Shown here piece after piece: positions 34,939-43,473 of a stretch of DNA of 64,000 bases (its first letter is position 1; the number at the start of each line of letters is the position of its first letter). The notes under the pieces are model-generated. The model made no database searches and was not told the DNA's origin. It saw nothing but the letters and a program-made list of their open reading frames with translations. A program made the position numbers and the translations under genes. Origin of the DNA: CADCUY01 sp964242735 (GTDB lineage: Bacteria > Actinomycetota > Actinomycetes > Actinomycetales > Quadrisphaeraceae). The stretch is taken from the NCBI GenBank assembly GCA_964242735.1, contig CAXTAK010000006.1:62001-126000 (forward strand), read 5' to 3'.

Positions 34939-35358
34939 TCAGCCCAGCAGCCGCGCCAGGGCGTCGGCGAGGTCGATGGAGTCGCCGTCGCGCCCGCCCC
35001 GGCCGAGGACCAGCGGTGGTGGGGACGCCGGCACCTCGGCGTGCCGCAGGCGCTGGGGCAGCACGGCGCCGAGGAGGGTGTCGGGCACCGCGAGCAGGTG
35101 GAAGCGCCCGTCGTGGCCCACCGCGCAGGACCGGTCGCCGCGCAAGTACCACCCGCGCAGCGACGTCGGGTACCGCCGGCCCCTGGAGTACCCGCGCGCC
35201 AGCAGCGGCTCCGGGACCAGCCCGGCGGCGCGGGCGTCGGCGACGAACGCGGTGAGCAGGGCAGCGGCCGCCTCGGCCTCCCGGGCCCTCGCGCGCTCCA
35301 GGCGGTCTGCCTGGGCGGCGGCGTCGGCACTGCGGCGGTGCGACCAGTCCTCGCTCAC
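34939..35358 (-). CDS. Conserved hypothetical protein (actinobacterial)
   Basis: The 139-residue protein starts with a long Ala/Arg/Glu-rich helix (about 8-45), then LLARGYSRGRRYPTSLRGWY LRGD and a beta-rich C-terminal part, DGRFHLLAVPDTLLGAVLPQ and PPLVLGRGGRDGDSIDLADA. I recognise it only as an actinobacterial hypothetical; no catalytic residues stand out. GTG 35358 gives the start. Codon usage is typical of the genome. The downstream gene on the same strand ends in a separate unit, and the DUF305 gene converges on it from the left. Confidence 0.6.
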   Translation of the reverse strand: MSEDWSHRRSADAAAQADRLERARAREAEAAAALLTAFVADARAAGLVPEPLLARGYSRGRRYPTSLRGWYLRGDRSCAVGHDGRFHLLAVPDTLLGAVLPQRLRHAEVPASPPPLVLGRGGRDGDSIDLADALARLLG

Positions 35359-35400
35359 GGCGCGGTGCTCACAGGGCGCGGGGCTGAGCAGGCGCGGGGC

Positions 35401-35748
35401 TCAGAAGGCGCCCTGGGCCGGCGTGCCCATCGGCACCGAGGTGGCGGTGAACACCTCGGTGGGCGCGGCGAGCAGGGGCTCGAGCGCTCGCCCGGTGCGG
35501 GCCATGTGCGGTGACGCGGCGTGAGCGGCGAGCGCCTCAGGGGTGCTCCACCGCTCGACGAAGACGATGCGCTCGGGGTCCTGGGCGGTGTGGACCGCGT
35601 AGGTCAGGCACCCCTGTTCCTGGTGCACCGTCGGCACGTTGGCGCGCACGACCTCCAGAGCCTCGGCGAGCCCGCCCGGCTGGGGGTGCAGGGTGGCGAT
35701 GACCACGACGGTGGAGGCGGCGGCGGTCGGGTCGGGGGAGCTGGTCAC
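35401..35748 (-). CDS. Antibiotic biosynthesis monooxygenase (ABM) family protein
   Basis: The 115-residue ferredoxin-like protein contains the ABM domain: VVVIATLHPQPGGLAEALEV, VPTVHQEQGCLTYAVHTAQD and RIVFVERWSTPEALAAHAAS with the conserved E-x-W and H. Small dimeric ABM proteins include quinol monooxygenases and heme oxygenase-like enzymes; this one is the generic YgiN-like type. GTG 35748 was chosen because the domain begins about 12 residues later. A longer in-frame N-terminus would be Arg/Pro-rich. Confidence 0.85.
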   Translation of the reverse strand: MTSSPDPTAAASTVVVIATLHPQPGGLAEALEVVRANVPTVHQEQGCLTYAVHTAQDPERIVFVERWSTPEALAAHAASPHMARTGRALEPLLAAPTEVFTATSVPMGTPAQGAF

Positions 35749-35912
35749 GCCGCCACCCTGCCACTGCGTCACACCGGGCCGCCCTGTGGACCACCTCAAC
35801 GCTGGACGACGACGCTGACGAGCTGGTGCACCGGGGATGCTGCGGGCCGCACCGAGCCGGTGGTCCACTGGGGCAGCAGCCGGCGGACGTCGACACGGAG
35901 GGGGGCGCGGGA

Positions 35913-36380
35913 GTGGAGCGGACCCGAACGAGACGGTTCGTCCTGGCCGTGGTGGTGCTGGCAGCGGTGCCCCTCGCCCTGTCCCTGGCACGTCCCGGCC
36001 CCGCTGTGGTGGCGGTCGGGAGCACGGCTCATGCGCTGGTCGCAGGTCCGCGCCCCCTGCTGTTCGATCCCCGACCGGCGATCCTCATCAGCGGCGTGGT
36101 CACGGTGATCGACGGTGGCTGCCTGGGCTTCTCCACCGACGGCAGGGAGGAGGTGCTGGTCCTGCCATCGAGGACCCGGGCCCTCCGTGATGGAGACGGG
36201 GTGCGCGCGGAAGGGCTGGACATCCACATCGGTGATCGGATCAGCGGGGGCGGGGGCTCGAGGAGGATCGACGCGACCGACGACTGGATCCGCGAGCAGT
36301 GGCCGTCGGCGCCCAGCGGCTGCAGCGAGGTCGAGCACGCGACCACCATCCACGACATCGAAGTGGTGGACGCCGGCTAG
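35913..36380 (+). CDS. Hypothetical exported or anchored protein
   Basis: About 155 residues from GTG 35913, which has a strong GGAGGGGG eight bases upstream. Residues 6-25 (RRFVLAVVVLAAVPLALSLA) form a signal anchor. The rest is a small beta-rich domain: ILISGVVTVIDGGCLGFSTD, then EEVLVLPSRTRALRDGDGVR and GLDIHIGDRISGGGG. This resembles proteins of the 'GCLGF... W P.GT' type that hold a small OB-like fold, but I cannot name the family. Two cysteines remain after the signal. Confidence 0.6.
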   Translation: MERTRTRRFVLAVVVLAAVPLALSLARPGPAVVAVGSTAHALVAGPRPLLFDPRPAILISGVVTVIDGGCLGFSTDGREEVLVLPSRTRALRDGDGVRAEGLDIHIGDRISGGGGSRRIDATDDWIREQWPSAPSGCSEVEHATTIHDIEVVDAG

Positions 36381-36967
36381 CGCCACGGCGGTCGCGCTGG
36401 GCTCCCTCGAGGGGGGCGGTGGTGCCGGCCCACCCGCTGGTGCGGGGGCCGGGCAGATCAGGATCCTGCACCAGCACACGACACGCCGGGTCACAGGACC
36501 TCGATGACGGCGTGTCGGTCCTTGGTGCAGAGTTCTGGCCCACCCGGCCGACGGGCACCGGTGGTGGGCTCGGTGGCGGCATCGATGCCGCTGGACGAGT
36601 CCGCGAGGCGCCAGCAGCGAGCCAGAGCCCTCACACGGCTCCCACACCGCCGTGATGAGGTCGCCGGGGGATGCGGGGCGTGGCGGGCGCCCGGGGTGGC
36701 GGGGTGCCCGGCGTGGCGACCTGGGACCTGGAGGCGGACCCCCACCGCCGGGCGCAGGAGCACGCCGACGCGACGATCGCCGCGCCGCCCCCGGCAGGCG
36801 TCCAGTCCGCGTGCCGCACCGGCCGCGAGCGGGCCTCCTGGGCGGCCCACCGCGCCCGCGTGCGGCGGGCGGCGGAGAAGGTCGGCCGGGCGTGAGCGCC
36901 GCGGCACTCGAACGGGGCGGTGCGCTCGCGCACGCACCACGACCGCACCCCCGTGGCTCGGGCTTCC
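36381..36967. other. 587 bp with no confident gene
   Basis: No family was recognised in any frame. A 74-residue plus frame at 36671-36895 (with ATWDLEADPHRRAQEHADAT and a helical Arg/Ala-rich end) has acceptable codon bias and could be a small protein or the tail of a decayed one. The remaining bases show no repeats, RNA genes or clear hairpins. The stretch follows the hypothetical gene ending at 36380 and precedes the convergent protease stop. Confidence 0.25.
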
Positions 36968-38710
36968 TCAGCGCACGTCGCTGCTGACCGCGGCCAGAGC
37001 GTCGACGATCCCCTCGCCGTAGAAGCCGTTGCGGTCCGCCGGCCCGGCGCAGGTGTCGGTGTACGTGGTCACGCCGCTGGCCCGCACGATCCGGTACGCG
37101 AAGTCCCGCGGCGTGGGGCAGGCGGTGTCGGTGGCCCGGCCGAGCAGGACCTGCGATGTCAGGGACGGGTCGAGGGTCAGCTCACCCTCGCGGTCGGCGT
37201 CCGGTGCCCCGTACCGGCTGACGACCAGCGCCGCGACCCCGGCGGCGTGCGGCGCCGCCATCGACGTGCCCTGCAGGTACTGGTAGTAGCCGCACACGTC
37301 GTCCTGGCAGTCCTTGACGATGAAGGGGGTGGTGGGCTCGCCAGCCTCGTCGATGTCACCGCTGGCGCGCCCCAGGGCCTCGGGGTACGCCGCGAGCACC
37401 TCCCGAGCCGGGTCCAGGCGCCCGTCGGGGGTGTCGTAGGCGTCGCCCCCGGGCGCGGAGACGTCGGACTGCTCGGTGCCGTAGTTGGAGTAGTACGCCT
37501 TGCGCCCGGACGGGCCCGTGGAGTTGGTGGTCACCACCCCGTCCAGCTCGCTCGGGGCGGTGAGGCAGGTGGAGTTGTCGATCTGGCGCGGCCTGGCCAG
37601 GGCCGGGGCCCCGGTGGGGTCGAGCGGGTAGTTCGGGCTGGAGGTGTCCTCACCCGGCGCGCCGAGGTCGGTGGAGGCGTTGCCCGAGGCCGCCACGGGC
37701 AGGACCCCCTTGCTGCGGGCGTAGTCGAGGGCGCGCTGGGTGGCCTCGATGGTCGTGCGCTGCTCCTGCTGCTCCTCGGGGGAGTCCGCCGGGTCGGCCG
37801 TGCAGTTGAACAGCCACGGGTCGATGTAGAAGCTCATGTTCACCACGTCCACCCCGATGTCGCCCGCGTAGGTGAGGGCGTCGAGGGTGGGCTGGAGGAA
37901 GAAGTACCCGCTGTCCTGCCCGGCGCGCAGGTTCACCAGCTCCACACCGGGGGCCACCCCGGCGATGCCGAGGCCGTTGACCGGGGAGCCGATGGTGCTG
38001 GCCACGTGGGTGCCGTGCCCGTCCTCGTCGACGTCGGCGGGGTCCACGCAGCCCTCGACCTCGCACGGCCCGTCGATGTCGGGGCGGTCGGTGACGAAGT
38101 TGCGGCTGGCGTCGGAGTCGAAGTTCGGGGCGATGTCGGGGTGGGAGCCGTCGACACCGGTGTCGATGACCCCCACGGTGACCGCGTGGGAGCCGCGCTC
38201 GAGCGCGTAGGAGCCCTCCGGGGTGGCGCCGATCTGGGCCATGTCCCACTGCAGGCCGGCCAGCGGCTCCCCCGCGGGCGCCGTGGCGCCGGGGACGTCG
38301 GTGCCCGGGACGTCGGTCCCGGCGGTGTCCTGCGCCGCGGCGCGCTCGGCCTCGGTGAGGCGCTCGACGTCCTCGGTGCGCGCCGGCGCGGCGTCGGGGG
38401 CGGCGCCGATGCTGGCGTTGCGGGCGGTGCCGGCGATGGCGGGGGCCGCGGCCGCCCGTGAGGAGAAGTCCTCCGCCGAGGCGGTCGCGAGCGCATAGCC
38501 CACCGCGTCGTTGACGGAGACCACCTCACCGCCGGCAGCGGCGATCGCCGCCCGGGCGGCGGCGTCGCTGGCACCGCGCTCGTAGAGGACGACGTACTCG
38601 GTGGCGCCCTCGACCGCCGTGTCGGCGCCGCGCGCCGAGGCGCTCGGGACGCTCACCACGGCGAGGGCGGTGGCGAGGGAGGCGGTCATCGCCAGGTGGG
38701 TGGCCCGCAT
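36968..38710 (-). CDS. Secreted subtilisin-like serine protease (S8)
   Basis: The 580-residue exported protease has a signal peptide at 1-27 (ATHLAMTASLATALAVVSVP). The propeptide follows (about 36-95, EYVVLYERGASDAAARAAIA), then an acidic linker and the S8 catalytic domain. Triad residues are Asp183 in VIDTGVDGSHPD, His232 in DEDGHGTHVAS and Ser483 in QGTSMAAPHAAGVAALV, with oxyanion Asn344 in AASGN. Four or more cysteines in the catalytic domain may form disulfides. ATG 38710 has GGAAGGA at good distance. It would degrade extracellular proteins. Confidence 0.95.
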   Translation of the reverse strand: MRATHLAMTASLATALAVVSVPSASARGADTAVEGATEYVVLYERGASDAAARAAIAAAGGEVVSVNDAVGYALATASAEDFSSRAAAAPAIAGTARNASIGAAPDAAPARTEDVERLTEAERAAAQDTAGTDVPGTDVPGATAPAGEPLAGLQWDMAQIGATPEGSYALERGSHAVTVGVIDTGVDGSHPDIAPNFDSDASRNFVTDRPDIDGPCEVEGCVDPADVDEDGHGTHVASTIGSPVNGLGIAGVAPGVELVNLRAGQDSGYFFLQPTLDALTYAGDIGVDVVNMSFYIDPWLFNCTADPADSPEEQQEQRTTIEATQRALDYARSKGVLPVAASGNASTDLGAPGEDTSSPNYPLDPTGAPALARPRQIDNSTCLTAPSELDGVVTTNSTGPSGRKAYYSNYGTEQSDVSAPGGDAYDTPDGRLDPAREVLAAYPEALGRASGDIDEAGEPTTPFIVKDCQDDVCGYYQYLQGTSMAAPHAAGVAALVVSRYGAPDADREGELTLDPSLTSQVLLGRATDTACPTPRDFAYRIVRASGVTTYTDTCAGPADRNGFYGEGIVDALAAVSSDVR

Positions 38711-38814
38711 GAGGGTCGTTCCTTCCGGGAGGTGGGGATCCCGGGAGTGTGGTGGACGAAGGGCGCGAACGGGGCGAGACGCGCGAAGAGGGCAGGGGGC
38801 CGACGGCGAGCGGT

Positions 38815-39525
38815 TCACCAGCCCCTGGCGCGCCACTGCCCCAGGTGCGGGCGCTCGGCGCCGATCGTGGTGGGGTCCCCGTGCCCGGGGTGGACCACCG
38901 CCTCGTCGGGCAGCACCGCGAAGAGCCGCTGCTCCACGTCGTCGATCAGGCTCGTGAAGTCGGCGGGGCTGGTGGTGCGACCGACGCCGCCGGGGAAGAG
39001 GGAGTCACCGGTGAAGACGTGCACCGACCCGTCGTCGTCGCGGTGCACCACCGCCACCGACCCCGGGGTGTGGCCGCGCAGGTGCACCACCTCCAGCGAC
39101 ACAGCACTGCTGTCGCCGCCGATGCGCACCGCGTCCCCGTGGGCGAGGCGGACGTCGGTGGGCACCGGCAGCGCGTCCGCGTCGTCCGCGCCGGCGAGGG
39201 TCCTGGCCCCGGTGGCCGCGACGACCTCTGCCAGTGCCCCGTGGTGGTCGGCGTGGCGGTGGGTGGTCAGCACCGCCTCCAGGCGCCCGGGGTCGGTGCC
39301 CTCAGCGCCCTCGGCGCCCGAGCCCTGCGCGACCATCGCCAGCAGCGCGGGTGCGGAGTCGGCGGCGTCGATGAGCAGCTGCGCGCCGGTGGCCCGGGCG
39401 GTGAGCAGGTACGCGTCGTTGCCGCCGTCGCCGACCACCGCGGTGCGGATGACGAGCTGGCCGGTGGTGGTCACGTCGACGGGTGCGGGGGTGGGCTCGG
39501 AGGTGGGGGTGGGCACGTCGGTCAT
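38815..39525 (-). CDS. MBL-fold hydrolase (glyoxalase II-like)
   Basis: The 236-residue metallo-beta-lactamase-fold protein has the metal motif THRHADHHGAL (His89, His91, Asp93, His94). The further ligands are in VVHLRGHTPGSVAV, GDSLFPGGVGRT (bridging Asp) and VVHPGHGDPTTIG. The pattern is that of small glyoxalase II-like thioesterases such as YcbL, so a thioester such as S-lactoyl-mycothiol is a possible substrate in an actinobacterium; this is inference. ATG 39525 has CAGG immediately upstream. Confidence 0.88.
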   Translation of the reverse strand: MTDVPTPTSEPTPAPVDVTTTGQLVIRTAVVGDGGNDAYLLTARATGAQLLIDAADSAPALLAMVAQGSGAEGAEGTDPGRLEAVLTTHRHADHHGALAEVVAATGARTLAGADDADALPVPTDVRLAHGDAVRIGGDSSAVSLEVVHLRGHTPGSVAVVHRDDDGSVHVFTGDSLFPGGVGRTTSPADFTSLIDDVEQRLFAVLPDEAVVHPGHGDPTTIGAERPHLGQWRARGW

Positions 39526-39607
39526 CCTGGCCCCCGGCCGGGGCGGGCCGGCCCCGGGTCGCGCGGGTGGACCCGAAAACCGGGGGCGGGCTGTCGTGCC
39601 CCGTGGC

Positions 39608-39613
39608 TAGCGT
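39608..39613 (+). promoter_or_regulatory. -10 hexamer TAGCGT six bases before GTG 39620
   Basis: TAGCGT is followed by GAGCGC and then GTG 39620. This repeats the arrangement upstream of 10196 and 56577 and suggests leaderless transcription of the ABC transporter pair. Confidence 0.55.
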
Positions 39614-39619
39614 GAGCGC

Positions 39620-41437
39620 GTGCTCGCACCCGCCCTGCCCGCGAGCCACCCGCGATCGAGTGCGGCGGCACCCAGCGGCCACCGCAACACCCCGCCGCTG
39701 ACGTGGCGGCGCCTGGTCGGTGCCGGCGCGGGTCCTCGCGCGATGCCGGTGGCAGTGGCCGCCGCGGGTGTCGCCGCGCTCGCCGAGACCGTCGCGGCCG
39801 TGGTCACCGGCCGCATCGCCGAAGGCCCGAGCCTGCCGCTGGTCGTCGCGCTCGCCGTCCTGCTGCTGGGGTCGGTGGTGCTCGACACCGCCGGGCGCGC
39901 CCTGTTCTCCGGGGCGGTGGGCCGCGCGGAGGGCGCGCTGCGCTCCGACCTGGTCGACGCGGCCCTGCACCAGCCGCTGCCGGTCCTCGCCGAGCAGGCC
40001 GTCGGAGAGGTGCTCGACCGCGTCGACGACGACCCCCGCCAGGTCGCGACCCTGCTGCGCACCACCGGGTGGCAGGTCGGCCGCTCCCTGCTGCGCGCCG
40101 TGCTGGCGTGGGTCGCCGCGGGGCTCGTGTGGTGGCCCGCGTGGGTGGCCTTCCCCGTGGTCGCCGCGGTGGTGGTCGCGCTCGCGCGGCCCCTGACCGC
40201 GGCCGTCGCGGCGAGCAAGCTCGCCGAGGAGGTCGCCTGGTCCGAGCACGCCGCGCAGATGGAGGAGGCCGTCGCCGGGCGCGACGACGTCCGCTCCGCG
40301 CTCGGCCAGCCCCACGTCGTCCGCCAGTACGTCGAGCGCGCCCAGGAGGTGATCGCCCGCTCGCGGGTCACCAGCCGGGTCGGGGCGGCGGTGGTGCTGC
40401 GCGCCGGTCTGGTGCTGCACGCGATGCTCGCCGCCCTGGCGCTGGTGGGGGTCGCGCTGGTCACCCGCGGTGCGATGGGGGTGCCGCAGCTGCTCACCGT
40501 GTGGCTGCTGGTCACCCTGTTCGTCGGGCAGCTCAGCCAGGTCACCAACCACCTGCCCGAGATGCAGGAGGGGCTGGGCGCCCTGGGGCGCATCCGATCG
40601 ATGCTCACCGCGCCGCGGGAGCCGCGCGGTGGCGCACCGGTGCCGCCCGGCCCGACGGCGGTGGACTTCCGCGACCTGACCTTCGGCTACGGCGGCGGCT
40701 TCGCGGTGCGCTCGCTGAGCCTGCACGTGCCCGCGGGCACCACGTGCGCACTGGTGGGGCGCACCGGAGCGGGGAAGTCCACGCTGGCGGCGATGCTGTC
40801 ACGGGCCGTGGAGCCCCCGCCGGGCACCGTGTTCGTGGCGGGGCAGGACGTGAGGGCCACCGACGTGGAGGCGCTGCGGCGTGCCGTCGGGGTGGTCACC
40901 CAGCGCACCGAGATCCTCGCCGCGACCCTGGAGGAGAACATCACCCTCTTCCAGGACGTGCCGGCCGGTGCCGTGCAGGCCGCGGTCGACGCCCTCGGGC
41001 TGACCGCCTGGGTCGAGGGGCTGCCCGACGGGCTGGCGACCCGCCTCGGCGTCGAGGGCAGCACGCTGTCCGCTGGCGAGGAGCAGCTGGTCGCCTTCGC
41101 CCGCCTGCTGGTGCGCGACGTCGCGGTCGTCGTGCTCGACGAGGCCACGGCACGGATGGACCCGGTCACCGAGGAGCGGGTGACCCGCGCGGCCGACGCG
41201 CTGCTGCGCGGGCGCACCGGCGTGGTGGTGGCGCACCGCCTGTCCACCACGGCGCGCTGCGACACCGTCGCCGTCCTCGACGCGGGGCGCCTGGTCCAGC
41301 ACGGCCCCCGGGCGGAGCTGGCCTCGCGCCCGGGGCGGTTCGCGGAGCTGCTGGCCGCGGCCGGGGGGCCTATCGCAGCGCCGAACGCCGCGGCAGCGCC
41401 CGCGGGGTCACCCGCTGGGCCGACCGCTGGGCCGACC
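39620..41437 (+). CDS. ABC exporter subunit 1 (permease–ATPase), 3' end in assembly gap
   Basis: At least 606 residues run into the first N gap. The N-terminal half is a six-helix ABC membrane domain (about 45-310). The ATPase domain has Walker A GRTGAGKST (near 379-387), signature LSAGEEQ (near 483), Walker B VVVLDEATARMD with catalytic Glu, and H-loop VVVAHRLST (near 538). All active-site residues are canonical. The end is an Ala/Pro-rich tail with the repeat AGPTAGPT just before the gap. The partner subunit starts after the gap, probably overlapping this stop as ATGA. The pair resembles heterodimeric drug or lipid exporters. Confidence 0.9.
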
Positions 41438-41537
41438 NNNNNNNNNNNNNNNNNNNNNNNNNNNNNNNNNNNNNNNNNNNNNNNNNNNNNNNNNNNNNNN
41501 NNNNNNNNNNNNNNNNNNNNNNNNNNNNNNNNNNNNN
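41413..41537. other. Scaffold gap (100 N) preceded by a 12-bp tandem repeat
   Basis: N occupies 41438-41537, exactly 100 bases. Directly before it, CGCTGGGCCGAC occurs twice in tandem (41413-41436). The first bases after the gap (GCCGATGACC) resemble the same unit. The gap probably hides more copies encoding an Ala-Gly-Pro-Thr repeat at the end of ABC subunit 1, so its real length is unknown. Confidence 0.85.
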
Positions 41538-41541
41538 GCCG

Positions 41542-43281
41542 ATGACCCGCGCGCAGCGGCGGCCCGTGGCCGTGACCGCGCCGGCGGAGCGCCCGTCGCT
41601 GACCGCCGCGGTGCTGGGTCTGCTCATCGCCCACGCCCGGTGGGGGGTCACCGGCCTCGTGGCGTTCCTCCTCGCGAGCCTGCTCGGCACCTACGGGGTG
41701 CTGACCGGGCAGCTGTGGGGCCAGGTGCTCGCCGCACTGGAGCAGCCCGGCACCGCCGGCGCGCCGTGGGTGAGCGCCGCGCTGCTCGCCGCCGCCGTGC
41801 TGGCCTCGCCCGCCCTGGTGGCGCTCGCGTTCCGCACCTACCCGCTGTGGTGGTCCGCGGTGACCCTGCGCCTGCGCCTGGGGGTGCTGCGCGGCCAGAC
41901 CATGCAGCGGCGCCTGGTGCGCACCCCCCCGGGGGAGGTGGCGGCGCGGGCCCTGGACTCCGACCGGATGGTCACCTACGCCGACCGCTGGGCGGACGTC
42001 TCGATCGCCTCGGCTGCGGTCGCGGTGCTCGCCGTGGTCTCCCGGGACGCGGCTGCGACAGCAGTGGTCGGGGCGATCGTGGTGGGCTCCGCCGTGGTCT
42101 CCGCCGCGGGTGCACCGCTCGCCGGGTCCTCCGCGCGCCTGGCCGGTGACCTGCGGGCGGTGCTGGGCCGCTCCCTGGTCTCGGCGCTGGACGCCGCGCG
42201 CACCGTCAAGCTCGCCGCCGCCACCTCCGCGGTGCAGACCCACCTCGATGCCGTCGACGCCCGCCGCACCGCCGCCTCGGTGCGGGAGAACCGGGTGCGC
42301 AGCCTGCTCGAGGGCGTCCCGCAGCTCCTCGTGCAGGGAGCGGTGGTCGCGGCGTGGGCCGCGCACCTCGCGGGGGTGTGGGGCCTGGCGACAGCGGTGC
42401 TGGTGAGCACCACCGCCGCCGGCTTCGGGTGGTTCGGCACGGTCGCGGGCGCGGTGGTCACCGAGGCCCCCGTGGCGCGGCGCTGGCTGGAGGCCACCAC
42501 GGCGCTGGCCGGGGGCCGCGACCTGGTGGCCCTGCCCGCCGGCGTCGACCTCACCCGTGGCTCCGCACCGGGCCCGGACCGGCTCGCGCCGCGGGTGCCG
42601 CTGCGGGTGCTGGAGCTGCGGGGGGTGACGGCCGTCCACGACGACGGCACCATCGGCGTCTCCGGGGTCGACCTGGTGGTCGCCCGCGGGGAGCTGGTGC
42701 TGCTCGCCGGTCGGGTCGGGTCGGGCAAGTCGAGCCTGCTGGGGGCGTTGGCGGGGCTCGTCGACCACGAGGGCGCGATCGTGTGGAACGGGCGGGACGT
42801 GGACGACCCGCAGGTGTTCCTGCGACCGGGGCAGGTGGCCCACGTCGGTCAGGTGCCGCGGGTGCTGTCGGGGACCTTCACCGACAACGTCGCCCTCGAC
42901 CACGACCGCGCCGTGTCCTCCGCGCTGGAGGGTGCCCGGCTGCTGGGTGACGTGGACGCCGCCGGGGGGCACGGCGCCCTGGTCGGGCACCGCGGGGTGC
43001 GGCTGTCCGGGGGGCAGGTGCAGCGCCTGGCCCTGGCGCGGGCGCTGGCCACCGAGGCGGAGCTCGTGCTCGCCGACGACGTGTCCTCGGCGCTCGACGC
43101 GCGCACCGAGCTCGAGCTGTGGGACGCGCTGCGCGAGCGCGGGACCACCGTGGTCGGGGCGAGCTCCAAGCGCTCGGCCCTGGCGCGGGCCGACCGCGTG
43201 GTGGTCCTCGACGACGGGCGCGTCGCCGCCACCGGCCCGTGGGCGGAGCTCGCCCCGGCGTGGGGGCACCTGGCGGGGTGA
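41542..43281 (+). CDS. ABC exporter subunit 2 (permease–ATPase) with degenerate ATP site
   Basis: The 579-residue protein begins with an ABC membrane domain (about 20-320), then an ATPase domain. Walker A GRVGSGKSS is at 390-398 and the signature LSGGQVQRLALARAL near 488. Walker B reads LVLADDVSSALD, with Asp513 in place of the catalytic Glu, and the H-loop region reads VVGASSKRSA, with Ser instead of His. Subunit 1 keeps both residues. A heterodimer of this pair would therefore have one canonical and one degenerate site. The initiator ATG sits in an ATGA sequence that may overlap the stop of subunit 1. Confidence 0.92.
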   Translation: MTRAQRRPVAVTAPAERPSLTAAVLGLLIAHARWGVTGLVAFLLASLLGTYGVLTGQLWGQVLAALEQPGTAGAPWVSAALLAAAVLASPALVALAFRTYPLWWSAVTLRLRLGVLRGQTMQRRLVRTPPGEVAARALDSDRMVTYADRWADVSIASAAVAVLAVVSRDAAATAVVGAIVVGSAVVSAAGAPLAGSSARLAGDLRAVLGRSLVSALDAARTVKLAAATSAVQTHLDAVDARRTAASVRENRVRSLLEGVPQLLVQGAVVAAWAAHLAGVWGLATAVLVSTTAAGFGWFGTVAGAVVTEAPVARRWLEATTALAGGRDLVALPAGVDLTRGSAPGPDRLAPRVPLRVLELRGVTAVHDDGTIGVSGVDLVVARGELVLLAGRVGSGKSSLLGALAGLVDHEGAIVWNGRDVDDPQVFLRPGQVAHVGQVPRVLSGTFTDNVALDHDRAVSSALEGARLLGDVDAAGGHGALVGHRGVRLSGGQVQRLALARALATEAELVLADDVSSALDARTELELWDALRERGTTVVGASSKRSALARADRVVVLDDGRVAATGPWAELAPAWGHLAG

Positions 43282-43297
43282 CCCGCGGCGGTCGTGG

Positions 43298-43467
43298 GCG
43301 CGGGGTCCCAGGCGCGTCCCGCGCGGGGTCCCNNNNNNNNNNNNNNNNNNNNNNNNNNNNNNNNNNNNNNNNNNNNNNNNNNNNNNNNNNNNNNNNNNNN
43401 NNNNNNNNNNNNNNNNNNNNNNNNNNNNNNNNGCGCGGGGTCCCAGGCGCGTCCCGCGCGGGGTCCC
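43298..43467. repeat. Tandem 23-bp repeat interrupted by a 100-N scaffold gap
   Basis: The 35-base sequence at 43298-43332 is identical to 43433-43467; each holds one and a half copies of a 23-bp unit beginning GCGCGGGGTCCCAGG. Between them is a gap of exactly 100 N (43333-43432). A tandem array that could not be assembled is the likely content. It lies between convergent genes, where a structured array could also act as a terminator. Confidence 0.85.
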
Positions 43468-43473
43468 GGGGTG

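Noticed and set aside
36968..38710. Lantibiotic or peptide-maturation protease
   Set aside because: It has the usual secreted subtilisin architecture, and no precursor peptide or modification enzyme lies nearby.
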